Shown here: piece after piece, positions 50,922 through 59,348 of the stretch
Layout: each line of letters starts with the position of its first letter
Numbering within the stretch: the stretch's first letter is position 1
NCBI GenBank assembly: GCA_944385475.1
Contig: CALWXJ010000054.1
Coordinates: 1 to 64,000 of the forward strand
Source: an uncultured Oscillospiraceae bacterium
GTDB taxonomy: Bacteria > Bacillota > Clostridia > Oscillospirales > Oscillospiraceae
Length of the DNA: 64,000 bases
Reading direction: 5' to 3'
Made by a program: the position numbers and the translations under genes
Notes under the pieces: generated by a model
Told to the model about the DNA's origin: nothing
Databases searched by the model: none
What the model saw: only the letters and a program-made list of their open reading frames with translations

Positions 50922-51713
50922 TTATTCTCCTTTAACGTAATAGTGAATTGCTTCACGATGAATTTGAGATTTCAGCACAGTCAGGTCTGGAAACTGTGCC
51001 TTCAAATAGGAAATCAGCTTTTCACAGACAGGGTCTTCCGTTGGAAAATGGCCGGCATCCACCAGGTTCAGCCCCATTTCTTTGGCGTCCAAAAACGCGT
51101 GGTACCCAAGATCTGCCGTCACAAAGGTATCGCATCCCATTTCCAGCACCGCCTGTGCGTATCCACCACAGCTGCCTCCCCCCACCGCTACACGGTAAAC
51201 GGGACGGCCACTGTCTACATATCTCAGGCCGTTGCAGTCCAGCTGCTTTGATACGAAGGGGACAAATTCCTCCATGGTAACAGGGTGATCCAAATGTCCC
51301 ACTCTGCACAGCCCGTCGCCCCCCTCCAGGGGCCCAGGGTCAACGATTTTCAAGGTCTCTGCCAAGCAATCGTTGACACCTCCCATGGCAACATCCAAGT
51401 TGGTATGCATGCAGATGGCTGCCACATCATGACGCAAAAGGGTCATCAGTAAGCGGCCTTGTCCGCTATCTGCCCGTATTGCCCGTAAGGGGCCCCATTT
51501 ACAATTAATAATGGGATGATGGGATACAATGAGCTGGCACCCTTTTTCCTGCGCCTCACACGCTACATCCTGCGTGATATCCAGCGCTACCATCACCTTA
51601 AAAACTTTTCCGCCGGGATCTCCCACCAGATGGCCCACATTGTCCCAGTCCATCGCCCCATCCTTGGGAGCCAGACGATAAAGAGACTGTTCAATCTCCT
51701 GAACCGTATGCAC
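50922..51713 (-). CDS. Nif3-like dinuclear metal center protein
   Basis: A 263-aa protein of the Nif3/YqfO family. Metal-binding motifs are VSHHPIIN, CMHTNLDVA and the late DAGHFPTE. The function is unknown; some members have GTP cyclohydrolase-like folds. It starts at GTG, 7 bases after GAGAGGAG, and overlaps trmK by 23 bp. trmK and nif3 are neighbours in most Firmicutes. Confidence 0.93.
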   Translation of the reverse strand: MHTVQEIEQSLYRLAPKDGAMDWDNVGHLVGDPGGKVFKVMVALDITQDVACEAQEKGCQLIVSHHPIINCKWGPLRAIRADSGQGRLLMTLLRHDVAAICMHTNLDVAMGGVNDCLAETLKIVDPGPLEGGDGLCRVGHLDHPVTMEEFVPFVSKQLDCNGLRYVDSGRPVYRVAVGGGSCGGYAQAVLEMGCDTFVTADLGYHAFLDAKEMGLNLVDAGHFPTEDPVCEKLISYLKAQFPDLTVLKSQIHREAIHYYVKGE

Positions 51714-52410
51714 GGCGCCACTCCTCTCTTCGTTCCATCAGGGCCCTCGTAATCTCCCGGAGGTGACTGGCCCTCTCCATATCCATCTGCCGCTTAGAGT
51801 ACTGCAGGCCTCCGATCGCCCGCATATAACGAACGATTTTTTCAATAAGATATTGATTCCACAGCGGGTCCCCCGTCAGCACGGTCCCTCCGTAAATCTG
51901 GCCCAAACTGAGGACCATCTCTCCTCCCCGGGCCTCCATGACAGGATAAATCGTGCCTCGGTCTAAAACCAGAGCCTCCCGGGCGATCACATACCCGTTG
52001 TTTGCGAGGAATGCCCTCAGATCCTCCCCATGGCTCATGGGCTGCAAGAGCAAGGTCCGCTTACCCTCTTTGGCCCACGGGGCGGATTTTAAGATCTCCG
52101 CAATGGTCTGGCCCCCCATACCGGCAACGACAATGGTGTCCACCTCCTGCGGGAGGATTCCCTCCAGCCCGTTGCATAACCGGCACTCCATTTCCGTTGT
52201 CCCATAAAGGCGGGCGGTCTCTTTCGCCCTTTCCAAAGGCCCTTTTCGCAAGTCGCTGGCAATGGCATGGACCACACGCCCATGCAGCAATAGCCACACA
52301 GGCAAATACGCATGATCAGTGCCAACATCAGCGAGCCGCGCGCCTGGCGGCACCCAGTCGGCTAATTGCTGAAGCCGTGCTGTCAGTTCCAAAAGAGACT
52401 CCCCCCACAT
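51691..52410 (-). CDS. trmK: tRNA (adenine-22-N1)-methyltransferase
   Basis: A 239-aa SAM-dependent enzyme that makes m1A22 in tRNA. The SAM motif is LADVGTDHAYLPVWLL, followed by IASDLRKGPLERA and the catalytic-region VVAGMGGQTIAEIL. The C-terminus is a coiled helix pair. ATG 52410 is taken as start because an earlier ATG (52434) sits inside the arm of a stable hairpin. It is normally adjacent to rpoD and nif3; here only nif3 is retained. Confidence 0.92.
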   Translation of the reverse strand: MWGESLLELTARLQQLADWVPPGARLADVGTDHAYLPVWLLLHGRVVHAIASDLRKGPLERAKETARLYGTTEMECRLCNGLEGILPQEVDTIVVAGMGGQTIAEILKSAPWAKEGKRTLLLQPMSHGEDLRAFLANNGYVIAREALVLDRGTIYPVMEARGGEMVLSLGQIYGGTVLTGDPLWNQYLIEKIVRYMRAIGGLQYSKRQMDMERASHLREITRALMERREEWRRAYGSGD

Positions 52411-52425
52411 TTTCCTGCGTTGAAC

Positions 52426-52457
52426 GGGACGCATGTGGAGAATCCCACATGCGTCCC
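52426..52457 (-). promoter_or_regulatory. 13-bp hairpin at the trmK 5' end
   Basis: GGGACGCATGTGG pairs perfectly with CCACATGCGTCCC around a 6-base loop. On the trmK strand no T-run follows, so it is not a standard terminator. It buries the first in-frame ATG of trmK and lies 10 bases after the DUF1858 stop; an mRNA processing or translation-control element is possible. Confidence 0.5.
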
Positions 52458-52467
52458 TGCGCCGTTG

Positions 52468-52677
52468 TCAATCTTGGGGCTTGTTGGCCTCTTCGTTTAC
52501 CAGGGCCAAAAGCTTGTCGCAGTCCACACCGTGAACCATGCAGGCCTCCTCCACAGTCTCTCCCCGGGAAGAGGGGCAGCCCAGGCAGTGCATGCCGATA
52601 GCCATAAAAATAGGGGCGGTGTGGGGTGCAATATCCAAAATATCGCCAATGATGGTATCTTTTGTAATTTCAATCAT
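52468..52677 (-). CDS. DUF1858 domain protein
   Basis: A 69-aa protein of the DUF1858 / hybrid-cluster-associated disulfide family. It reads ITKDTIIGDILDIAPHTAPIF, and its CxxC (MHCLGCPSS) near residue 32-35 could bind a metal or form a redox disulfide. ATG at 52677 follows GGAGG. It has its own strong promoter. Function is unknown. Confidence 0.85.
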   Translation of the reverse strand: MIEITKDTIIGDILDIAPHTAPIFMAIGMHCLGCPSSRGETVEEACMVHGVDCDKLLALVNEEANKPQD

Positions 52678-52721
52678 AGTAAAGTTCCTCCAATTTTCAA
52701 TGGGCAAAAATCAGCAATGAT

Positions 52722-52750
52722 ATTATATCCGATTGTAAGGCAGAATTCAA
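52722..52750 (-). promoter_or_regulatory. SigA-type promoter for the DUF1858 gene
   Basis: On the minus strand TTGAAT (52750-52745), 17 bp, TATAAT (52727-52722), about 45 bases before the ATG. It may also feed trmK-nif3-yebC. Confidence 0.82.
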
Positions 52751-52789
52751 TAGAAAATCTGACAAAGTCACCATAGATTCCGCAAAATA

Positions 52790-52826
52790 AAAAGGAGGCG
52801 CCCCGGAATACCGGGTGCCTCCTTTT
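52790..52826 (-). terminator. Terminator after the zinc-ribbon gene
   Basis: AAAAGGAGGC / GCCTCCTTTT plus an inner CCC/GGG, loop of 9; T-rich on the minus strand (TTTTTATTTT). Confidence 0.9.
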
Positions 52827-52858
52827 GCAGAAACAAATTGACAGCTATAGGAACGTAC

Positions 52859-53140
52859 TTATCTCTCCTGCTCGCGCATCTTCGCAAAGCACTCGCTGCA
52901 ATACACGGGGCGGTCAGACTTGGGCTCAAAAGGAACTCTGGCCTCGCCGCCGCAGGCAGCGCACACAGCGGTGAAGTACTCCCGGGGACCGCGGGCTGCG
53001 TTCTTGCGGGCGTCGCGGCAGGCCTTGCAGCGCTGGGGCTCGTTCTGGAAGCCACGCTCTGCATAGAACTCCTGCTCACCAGCAGTAAACACGAACTCCT
53101 GGCCGCATTCTTTGCACACTAAAGTCTTGTCTTCGTACAT
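52859..53140 (-). CDS. Zinc-ribbon domain protein
   Basis: A 93-aa small protein with three CxxC-type units: VCKECGQEF near 9-13, RCKACRDARK near 37-40, and CAACGG / YCSECF in the second half. Two zinc ribbons are therefore likely, as in the probable zinc-ribbon family of Firmicutes, possibly nucleic-acid binding. It starts 40 bp after sigH and is probably co-transcribed with it. The frame is open further upstream to 53383, but that part is antisense-like and overlaps sigH. Confidence 0.85.
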   Translation of the reverse strand: MYEDKTLVCKECGQEFVFTAGEQEFYAERGFQNEPQRCKACRDARKNAARGPREYFTAVCAACGGEARVPFEPKSDRPVYCSECFAKMREQER

Positions 53141-53180
53141 GATGTTACCCTCTCTTCGAAAAGAAAAATATATATGCGTT

Positions 53181-53819
53181 TCAGCCTTGACTGAATTCGC
53201 CGGAATTGATGTGCCGCGCCACCTTACGCCGAATACGCTGTACGGCGTTATCCACGGACTTTGGGGACCTTCCAACCGATTCTGCAATTTTCCTGCAAGA
53301 TAGACCGTCCAAATAGTACCCCAAAATTTCCGCCTCAAACGCGGACAATTGCTTCCGGACACAGGATAAGAGGGTTGCTGCATATTCTCTGTCGATGAGA
53401 AAATCCTCGGGACTACGCTGCGTCAAATGATTGGTACTAGGAGGATAGGAGTCGCTGTTAAACTCAGAGGCATTTAATGAAACCGACTGATTCAAGACCC
53501 GATGCTTGTCTCGCGCAGCGGAGCGCAAAACTGAATACAGACGGCTGCGAATGCAAATTTCCGCAAAGGTGCGAAAAGACGCCTCCTTTTTGGAGTCATA
53601 CTCCCGCACGGCCTTCACCAAACCTACCATTCCTTCCTGGGTCAGATCCTCACTGTCTCCTCCAGCTAAAAAATAGGGACGGGCGCAAGTCCGGACCAGG
53701 CGGTAATATCGGGAAACCAGCACTTCCTCTGCTATACGGTCTCCTTCAGAGGCCATGCTGCAAAGTTCTTCATCGGATAGTTTGTTCAGATCAGGCTCTA
53801 CTTTATCTGTTTCATACAT
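53181..53819 (-). CDS. sigH: RNA polymerase sigma factor SigH (Spo0H)
   Basis: A 212-aa sigma-70 family factor. Region 2 carries FLAGGDSEDLTQEGMVGLVKAVREYD (core binding and -10 recognition), and region 4 carries LSAFEAEILGYYLDGLSCRKIAESVGRSPKSVDNAVQRIRRK-type helix-turn-helix sequence (positions about 155-200). The pattern matches B. subtilis SigH, which starts sporulation and competence. The ATG lies only 3 bases downstream of a consensus -10 box, so the mRNA is probably leaderless. The zinc-ribbon gene follows. Confidence 0.92.
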   Translation of the reverse strand: MYETDKVEPDLNKLSDEELCSMASEGDRIAEEVLVSRYYRLVRTCARPYFLAGGDSEDLTQEGMVGLVKAVREYDSKKEASFRTFAEICIRSRLYSVLRSAARDKHRVLNQSVSLNASEFNSDSYPPSTNHLTQRSPEDFLIDREYAATLLSCVRKQLSAFEAEILGYYLDGLSCRKIAESVGRSPKSVDNAVQRIRRKVARHINSGEFSQG

Positions 53820-53822
53820 CGC

Positions 53823-53852
53823 ATTATACCTTTGTTATGCCAGAAATGTCAA
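53823..53852 (-). promoter_or_regulatory. Consensus SigA promoter for sigH
   Basis: On the minus strand a perfect TTGACA (53852-53847), 18 bp, TATAAT (53828-53823). The sigH ATG begins 3 bases after the -10, so transcription should start at or within the start codon. Confidence 0.88.
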
Positions 53853-53871
53853 GAGAATTATTGCGAAAGTG

Positions 53872-55227
53872 TTAAATTTTTAGTGATTTTACAAAATTCG
53901 ACAAGCGTTGCGCCACCATTAGTGCCTCTTTTTCCGTCTTTGCCTCCACCATTACCCGTACCAGCGACTCTGTTCCGGAAGGACGCACCAGGACTCTTCC
54001 CGCACCTGCCAGGGCCCGCTCCTCAGCTTCTATGGCAGCATGCAGTGCATCAGACGCCATAATTTTTTCCTTTACCTCGCTGCCATGGGGGATTGCCACA
54101 TTGATAAGGACCTGTGGATACGTCGGGCAGCAGGCAGCCAAGGCGCTGGCCGGTTCCCCGCTTTGCGCAAGCACCTGTAAAAACTGCAGAGCTGTTACCT
54201 CTCCGTCTCCGGTGGTTTCCAGTTCCGTAAAAATCGTGTGGCCGGACTGCTCTCCTCCGATTCGGTAATCATGCCGCAGCATTTCCTCCAGCACGTTTCG
54301 GTCCCCTACCCCAGTGCAAACGAGATCGATTCCATTTTCACGGCAAAACTCATGGAGGCCCAAATTGCTCATGACGGTGGCAACCAGTGTGTTGCCCCGC
54401 AGCCTTCCGCTCCTTTTCATATCCAAAGCGCAGACAGCCAGTACCTTATCCCCATCGATCACAGCCCCTGTCTCATCCACCAGCAAGCAGCGGTCTGCAT
54501 CGCCGTCAAAAGCGACTCCGATCTGGAAGCCCCCCTCCTTCACCGCCTGCTGCAGCCCTTCCAGATGGGTAGATCCACAACCGTTGTTGATATTGATCCC
54601 ATCCGGATCACGATGGATAAATTCCGTGTGGGCCCGGAATCGGCCAAAAAGCTCCGGCGCCGTGGTGCTGGCAGCGCCGTTGGCGCAGTCTACCAGGATG
54701 CGAAGCCCGGCCAGATCAGATTCGATCGTACCCGCAAGAAAATCAATATAGTCCCGTTTTAACTGCCGCATGCCATGGTGGCGGCGGCCGATGGCACTTT
54801 TCGTAGTATGGGGCATGGGCTGCTGAGAGAGGATCCTTTCTTCAATACGGCCTTCCACCTCATCGGAGAGCTTGTATCCCTCCCCGCTGAAAACCTTGAT
54901 GCCGTTGTGCTCATAGGGATTGTGGCTGGCAGAGATCACGATTCCCGCATCTGCCCCCTGCTGACGGGTTAAATATGCAACCGCAGGAGTTGGGACCGTT
55001 CCCACCGGCAATACATCGCCGCCCAGATCGCAAATACCGGCCATCAGAGCAGATTCCAGCATATCAGAGGAGATCCGGGTGTCCTTTCCGATCATCACTT
55101 GGGGGCGGCATCCTTTCTCCTCCCTCAGAACACAAGCTATCGCCTGCCCAACCCGAAACGCCATATCAGCGGTGAGATTTTCACCCACCACACCCCGAAT
55201 TCCGTCTGTTCCAAACAGCTTGCCCAT
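53872..55227 (-). CDS. glmM: Phosphoglucosamine mutase
   Basis: A 451-aa enzyme converting glucosamine-6-P to glucosamine-1-P for wall precursors. Phosphoserine 101 is in ISASHNP, the metal loop is DGDADRCL, and the sugar loop is GGEQSGH. The phosphate-binding C-terminus reads RPSGTESLVRV. In many Firmicutes glmM follows cdaAR, whose product it can inhibit; here it is last in the ruv operon. Confidence 0.96.
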   Translation of the reverse strand: MGKLFGTDGIRGVVGENLTADMAFRVGQAIACVLREEKGCRPQVMIGKDTRISSDMLESALMAGICDLGGDVLPVGTVPTPAVAYLTRQQGADAGIVISASHNPYEHNGIKVFSGEGYKLSDEVEGRIEERILSQQPMPHTTKSAIGRRHHGMRQLKRDYIDFLAGTIESDLAGLRILVDCANGAASTTAPELFGRFRAHTEFIHRDPDGININNGCGSTHLEGLQQAVKEGGFQIGVAFDGDADRCLLVDETGAVIDGDKVLAVCALDMKRSGRLRGNTLVATVMSNLGLHEFCRENGIDLVCTGVGDRNVLEEMLRHDYRIGGEQSGHTIFTELETTGDGEVTALQFLQVLAQSGEPASALAACCPTYPQVLINVAIPHGSEVKEKIMASDALHAAIEAEERALAGAGRVLVRPSGTESLVRVMVEAKTEKEALMVAQRLSNFVKSLKI

Positions 55228-55272
55228 ATGATTTTCACCTTTTCCACTCTAAAAATTCCAAAAAATTCTTTT

Positions 55273-56337
55273 TTAAAAGGTCAGCTGGTCTAAATCCGGC
55301 TCCGGGGCTGGCGCTGAGCCGGGGGGCTCCAGATGCAAGTGCCGGTATGCCTTATCCGTCACACAGCGCCCCCGGGGCGTCCTGGTTAAAAACCCCAACT
55401 GCATCAAGTAAGGCTCATACACAACCTCCAGGGTCACAGACTCTTCTCCAATAGTGGCCGCCAGCGTCTCCAAGCCCACGGGCCCGCCCCCATAATTTTC
55501 AATGATGGCCCGCAACATCCGGCGGTCCACTTGATCAAGGCCCAGGTGGTCGATTTCCAGTGCGCAAAGAGCCTCGTCTGCCACATCCTTTGTAATCACT
55601 CCATCGGCCCGTACCTGGGCAAAGTCCCGCACTCGCCGCAGCAAGCGGTTGGCAATCCGGGGCGTTCCCCGGCTGCGCCGGGCAATCTCATAGGCGCCGG
55701 AGTCCACAATATCCACTTTTAAAATACTGGCGGATCTGCTCACGATCCCGGTCAGTTCTTCCGGTGTATAGAGTTCCAGACGCAGTGTCACACCGAAGCG
55801 GTCCCGCAAGGGAGCAGAGAGCTGACCGGCCCGGGTGGTGGCGCCGATCAGGGTGAATTTTGGAAGGTCCAGGCGAATAGAGTTGGCGCTTGGCCCCTTT
55901 CCTACAATGATATCCAGGGCATAGTCCTCCATGGCTGGGTATAAGATCTCCTCTACAGAGCGGTTAAGACGGTGGATCTCATCCACGAAAAGGATATCCC
56001 CTTCCCCCAAGTTGGTCAGCAAGGCCGCCAGGTCCCCCGGCTTTTCAATGGCAGGTCCTGAGGTGATGCGAATATTTACTCCCATTTCCTGCGCGATGAT
56101 ACCGGCAAGGGTGGTCTTACCCAGTCCCGGGGGACCATGGAGCAAAACGTGATCCAGCGCCTCTTCCCGGCGGCGGGCAGCCTCAATAAAGATAGACAGG
56201 TTCTCCTTCACCTTGGTCTGGCCAATATACTCCCGCAGTGTTTTGGGACGTAAAGAACTCTCTTGGGCATCCTCTGAAAGAAAGGTCTTTGCCACAATGG
56301 GCTCTTCATAAATATCATTTCCGAAATCGATGCTCAT
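55273..56337 (-). CDS. ruvB: Holliday junction branch migration helicase RuvB
   Basis: A 354-aa AAA+ motor. Walker A is GPPGLGKT (68-75), Walker B FVDEIH near 118, sensor ATTRAG, and the C-terminal winged helix ends [18 protein letters not shown] at 56337 has GGGGAG upstream. It is separated from ruvA by a DUF6054 gene. Confidence 0.97.
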   Translation of the reverse strand: MSIDFGNDIYEEPIVAKTFLSEDAQESSLRPKTLREYIGQTKVKENLSIFIEAARRREEALDHVLLHGPPGLGKTTLAGIIAQEMGVNIRITSGPAIEKPGDLAALLTNLGEGDILFVDEIHRLNRSVEEILYPAMEDYALDIIVGKGPSANSIRLDLPKFTLIGATTRAGQLSAPLRDRFGVTLRLELYTPEELTGIVSRSASILKVDIVDSGAYEIARRSRGTPRIANRLLRRVRDFAQVRADGVITKDVADEALCALEIDHLGLDQVDRRMLRAIIENYGGGPVGLETLAATIGEESVTLEVVYEPYLMQLGFLTRTPRGRCVTDKAYRHLHLEPPGSAPAPEPDLDQLTF

Positions 56338-56341
56338 AGAT

Positions 56342-56686
56342 TCACTCCCCTGTTGAAAAGCCGTCCAAAACCGTCCGGAGCGTATCCAAAAACGCCTCTT
56401 CGCCAAAAGTGTTGATCTTAAAAAACATCGCCTGACTGCCGCCGGAGGTGATCGCGGAAAGAAACAGCTCTCCCCCCTGGCCCACCAAGGTCAGACTCAT
56501 GCTAACCCGGTTGCCCCCAGACCAGCTGTAACGCTCATAAACCCGCACCGCACACCGAACACCACCGGCGGCATAGTCGCTGCCATCTTCATAGCTGGCA
56601 GAGGCACTGCCATTCAAAATTCCCTCATGCAGGCGCGCCAATACAGCATCAAAATCCCCGGTGATGGTACATTCAAATTTCGCCAT
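56342..56686 (-). CDS. DUF6054 family protein between ruvA and ruvB
   Basis: A 114-aa protein. It begins [24 protein letters not shown] and continues [21 protein letters not shown] and [22 protein letters not shown] associate it with DUF6054, a small alpha-beta family with no known function. It is 4 bp upstream of ruvB and 46 bp downstream of ruvA in the same direction, so it is co-expressed with the Holliday junction machinery. Confidence 0.68.
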   Translation of the reverse strand: MAKFECTITGDFDAVLARLHEGILNGSASASYEDGSDYAAGGVRCAVRVYERYSWSGGNRVSMSLTLVGQGGELFLSAITSGGSQAMFFKINTFGEEAFLDTLRTVLDGFSTGE

Positions 56687-56732
56687 GGAGTACTCCTTCC
56701 TATGTCAAGCATTCAAGCCGGGATGTGGGGAC

Positions 56733-57341
56733 TCACTTTACCATTTTCTTAAGGCTCTGGCGGATGATCTCTTCCAAAGGCAGCGTCTCCGCATCTACGC
56801 CCTTGAGGGCCTGACTTACCTCTGCGCTGGAATAGCCCAGGACAGACAGTGCCTGTGCTGCTTCCGTCGCTTTGCTTGTATAGGTTAAAACATTGCCACC
56901 ACTGGCACCACCGGAAAAATCCAGTCCTGCAGCAGCAGACTCCTTGGCCAGCTTATCTTTCAGTTCCAGAATAATGCGCTGGGCAATTTTTTTCCCGATT
57001 CCTGGCGCGGCTGTAAGGACCTTCTCATCTCCCGTAATGATGGCCATAGCCAAGGTTTCCGGCGTACCTACTGACAAAATGGCCAATGCGGCTTTCGGCC
57101 CCACACCGGATACCCCGATCAACTGCCGAAAGCTGTTCAGCTCCGCCTGAGAGGCAAATCCATACAGGCCGAACGCGTTCTCTGCCACATGAAGATATGT
57201 ATAAAGCTTTCCTCGCTGTCCCTTTTTCAGCCGGGAGAGGGTATTGTTGGTAGTCATACAGGCATAGCCAACGCCCCCGCAATCAATCACTGCCAGATAG
57301 GGCAAAATCTCTGCCACCGTACCATCTAAATAGTAGAACAT
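56733..57341 (-). CDS. ruvA: Holliday junction DNA helicase subunit RuvA
   Basis: A 202-aa RuvA. An OB-fold domain I (MFYYLDGTVAEILPYLAVID) is followed by helix-hairpin-helix motifs in domain II (LIGVSGVGPKAALAILS and LTAAPGIGKKIAQRIILELKDK), and domain III at the C-terminus contacts RuvB. ATG at 57341 is 5 bases from AGGAGG; the in-frame opening to 57464 overlaps ruvC. Confidence 0.96.
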   Translation of the reverse strand: MFYYLDGTVAEILPYLAVIDCGGVGYACMTTNNTLSRLKKGQRGKLYTYLHVAENAFGLYGFASQAELNSFRQLIGVSGVGPKAALAILSVGTPETLAMAIITGDEKVLTAAPGIGKKIAQRIILELKDKLAKESAAAGLDFSGGASGGNVLTYTSKATEAAQALSVLGYSSAEVSQALKGVDAETLPLEEIIRQSLKKMVK

Positions 57342-57369
57342 CTCCGCCTCCTTCTCAGAGAGGGCCGCT

Positions 57370-57879
57370 TTAAATGGTTTTTCTCGCCTCTCCCTGTTTT
57401 GGTAATTGTGAGGTAAAACTCCTTGCGTGGCAAAGAGCCAGAGCCAATGCGTCCGCAGCATCATCTGGCTTTGGCGTAGCTTTCAGATGCAAAAGCCGGC
57501 GAGTCATATCCATCACCTGGCGCTTTTCTGCTTTACCGTAACCGGTGACGGCAATTTTCACCTGGGAGGGCGTGTACTCATACAGGGGTATCCCGCTTTT
57601 TTCCGCAGCGTAAAGCAGCACTCCCCGCCCGTGGGCCACGGCAATTCCTGTGGTGAGGTTGGTGTTGAAGAACAGCTCTTCAATGGAAATACAATCCGGT
57701 TTGAGCTGTGCAATCAGCTCTTCCATATCCGTGCCAATTTGGTAGAGTCGCCTGGACAGAGGCAGACCGGCGGGGGTGGTGATAGCGCCATAAGTAATCA
57801 TTCTTGCCTGTTGGCGCTGTGCCTCGATCAAGCCAAAGCCAATGGTAGCATAGCCGGGGTCAATCCCCAAAATCCGCAT
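57370..57879 (-). CDS. ruvC: Holliday junction resolvase RuvC
   Basis: A 169-aa RNase H-fold nuclease. The acidic residues Asp 7 (GIDPG), Glu 67 (SIEELFFN), Asp 140 and Asp 143 (PDDAADAL) are all present. First gene of ruvC-ruvA-DUF6054-ruvB-glmM, with its own promoter upstream. Confidence 0.97.
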   Translation of the reverse strand: MRILGIDPGYATIGFGLIEAQRQQARMITYGAITTPAGLPLSRRLYQIGTDMEELIAQLKPDCISIEELFFNTNLTTGIAVAHGRGVLLYAAEKSGIPLYEYTPSQVKIAVTGYGKAEKRQVMDMTRRLLHLKATPKPDDAADALALALCHARSFTSQLPKQGEARKTI

Positions 57880-57907
57880 ATGATCCCCCCAGTTTACATT
57901 CTAAAGT

Positions 57908-57936
57908 AGTATAGCAAATTTCCTGCAGAAGCGCAA
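57908..57936 (-). promoter_or_regulatory. SigA-type promoter for the ruv-glmM operon
   Basis: On the minus strand TTGCGC (57936-57931), 17 bp, TATACT (57913-57908), about 30 bases before ruvC. Confidence 0.7.
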
Positions 57937-57940
57937 CAGC

Positions 57941-57977
57941 AAAAAACCACGCACCTGCTGAGGCGGCAGGTGCGTGG
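57941..57977 (-). terminator. Terminator after the DUF4179 gene
   Basis: A 12-bp stem CCACGCACCTGC / GCAGGTGCGTGG with T6 on the minus strand, directly abutting the ruvC promoter. Confidence 0.92.
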
Positions 57978-57986
57978 GAAAATACG

Positions 57987-59348
57987 TCATTTGATGGCAA
58001 TCACCACAGGGTCCTCCGTTTGGGTACTGCGGGAGTATTGGGCCTCCAGCCACACCTCCCCCGCCTGATAGTCCGGCAGAGGCAGCATCAAAAAGCCCGC
58101 CTGGTCATCGTCGGAGAAAGTCATGCCTATCTGGTGGGACTCCCATGCTTTTCCTTCGGCATCATAGAAGGTCATGGCGAAGGGACTGCCCCTCAGAGCT
58201 CCGTCCAGCCGGAAGGTCAGCATCCACCCCTTCTCACGCCGCTGGGCGGAAGTGACCTCCACCCCCTCTGGCAACCAGGGGGCCGTGCCCTGTTCCAGGT
58301 CCACATATACCCGTTCATGTTCCTTGTCCAGCCACTTTGCGCCTGTAATATATACCTTCAGGTGGTCACTGCTGCTGAACCAAGGGCTCTCCAGCCGGTA
58401 GGACACCATAGCGGGAGAGTCGGTGGCCCCGCTGGCGGTGACGCCTCCGGATACGGCGTCAAAGCGCTGGCCGTCCTCGTTCTCCAGATAGAAGTCCAGC
58501 CCTTTGAGCCAGGCGGTATTGTCCTCCGCCCCCTCCACGTTGATGCGCAGATGGGTGGGATAGAGCTCCGCCTCCGTCAACGTGAAGGTCTGGTCCTCCA
58601 GGGTAAAGATCTCATTCACCTCCAGCACCTCCCCCTGGGCAGTGAACTGTGGATCGAAGGCGAGATCAAAGGTGAATGTCGCCAGGATCTCCTCCTCCGG
58701 CTCTGGAGGCGGTTCAAGCAGCTCATCCTCGTAGGCCCGGTCCGGGGCGGCATGAGTTTCCTCCTCCCCCTCCCGCTGCCCGGTGACGGCAAAGGTCATG
58801 GCAAAGCCAGACGGCACATCCTGATCCGCGTAGTCCAACGTGAAGTCCAGCAGCGTCCCCGGTTTCTGGCGGAAGCCGGATCCCAGAATGCTGCACCGCT
58901 GGGCCGGGGAGAACTCCGGCATCTGGGCGGAGAGGCTCGCATATCCCTCCCCCTCCAACGTGAAGAAGATGTGCACCTGCTTTTGATCCACGATGACGGA
59001 TTCCACCGTGGCGGTGATGCCGTTTTGGGTCTGGCTTTGCTCAATGGACTGGACGTAGTCGTTTTCCACTGCGGCGGAGAGAGAGGGAGAAAAGCGCACC
59101 GCCTCCGCCAAGGCTCCCAATACCGGCACATTCCCGCAGGCAGCGGCAAAGGTTGGGAAGATGTTCACCAACCCTATGAAAATGGCGAAGCACGCTGCAA
59201 GGCTTCCCAGAGATGTGCCGATCACCCTCTGCTTTTTATGACGGATTTTTTCCCGGCGCAGTGCCCGCTGCGCCGTGCCCTTCAGTTGCGGAGGGATTTC
59301 TTCCCCCTGGGCAAGCCAGAGGCGGTATTCGTCCTGACGTGTCATCAT
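57987..59348 (-). CDS. DUF4179 membrane protein, probable anti-sigma factor
   Basis: A 453-aa protein. A short cytoplasmic N-terminus (about 1-40, basic: RALRREKIRHKKQR) precedes one membrane helix (about 42-65), then DUF4179 (residues about 60-150: VPVLGALAEAVRFSP, IEQSQTQNGITATVESVIVDQ) and a long extracytoplasmic beta-rich region. It starts 4 bp inside the ECF sigma gene, the layout of a sigma/anti-sigma pair. The signal sensed outside the cell is unknown. Confidence 0.85.
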   Translation of the reverse strand: MMTRQDEYRLWLAQGEEIPPQLKGTAQRALRREKIRHKKQRVIGTSLGSLAACFAIFIGLVNIFPTFAAACGNVPVLGALAEAVRFSPSLSAAVENDYVQSIEQSQTQNGITATVESVIVDQKQVHIFFTLEGEGYASLSAQMPEFSPAQRCSILGSGFRQKPGTLLDFTLDYADQDVPSGFAMTFAVTGQREGEEETHAAPDRAYEDELLEPPPEPEEEILATFTFDLAFDPQFTAQGEVLEVNEIFTLEDQTFTLTEAELYPTHLRINVEGAEDNTAWLKGLDFYLENEDGQRFDAVSGGVTASGATDSPAMVSYRLESPWFSSSDHLKVYITGAKWLDKEHERVYVDLEQGTAPWLPEGVEVTSAQRREKGWMLTFRLDGALRGSPFAMTFYDAEGKAWESHQIGMTFSDDDQAGFLMLPLPDYQAGEVWLEAQYSRSTQTEDPVVIAIK

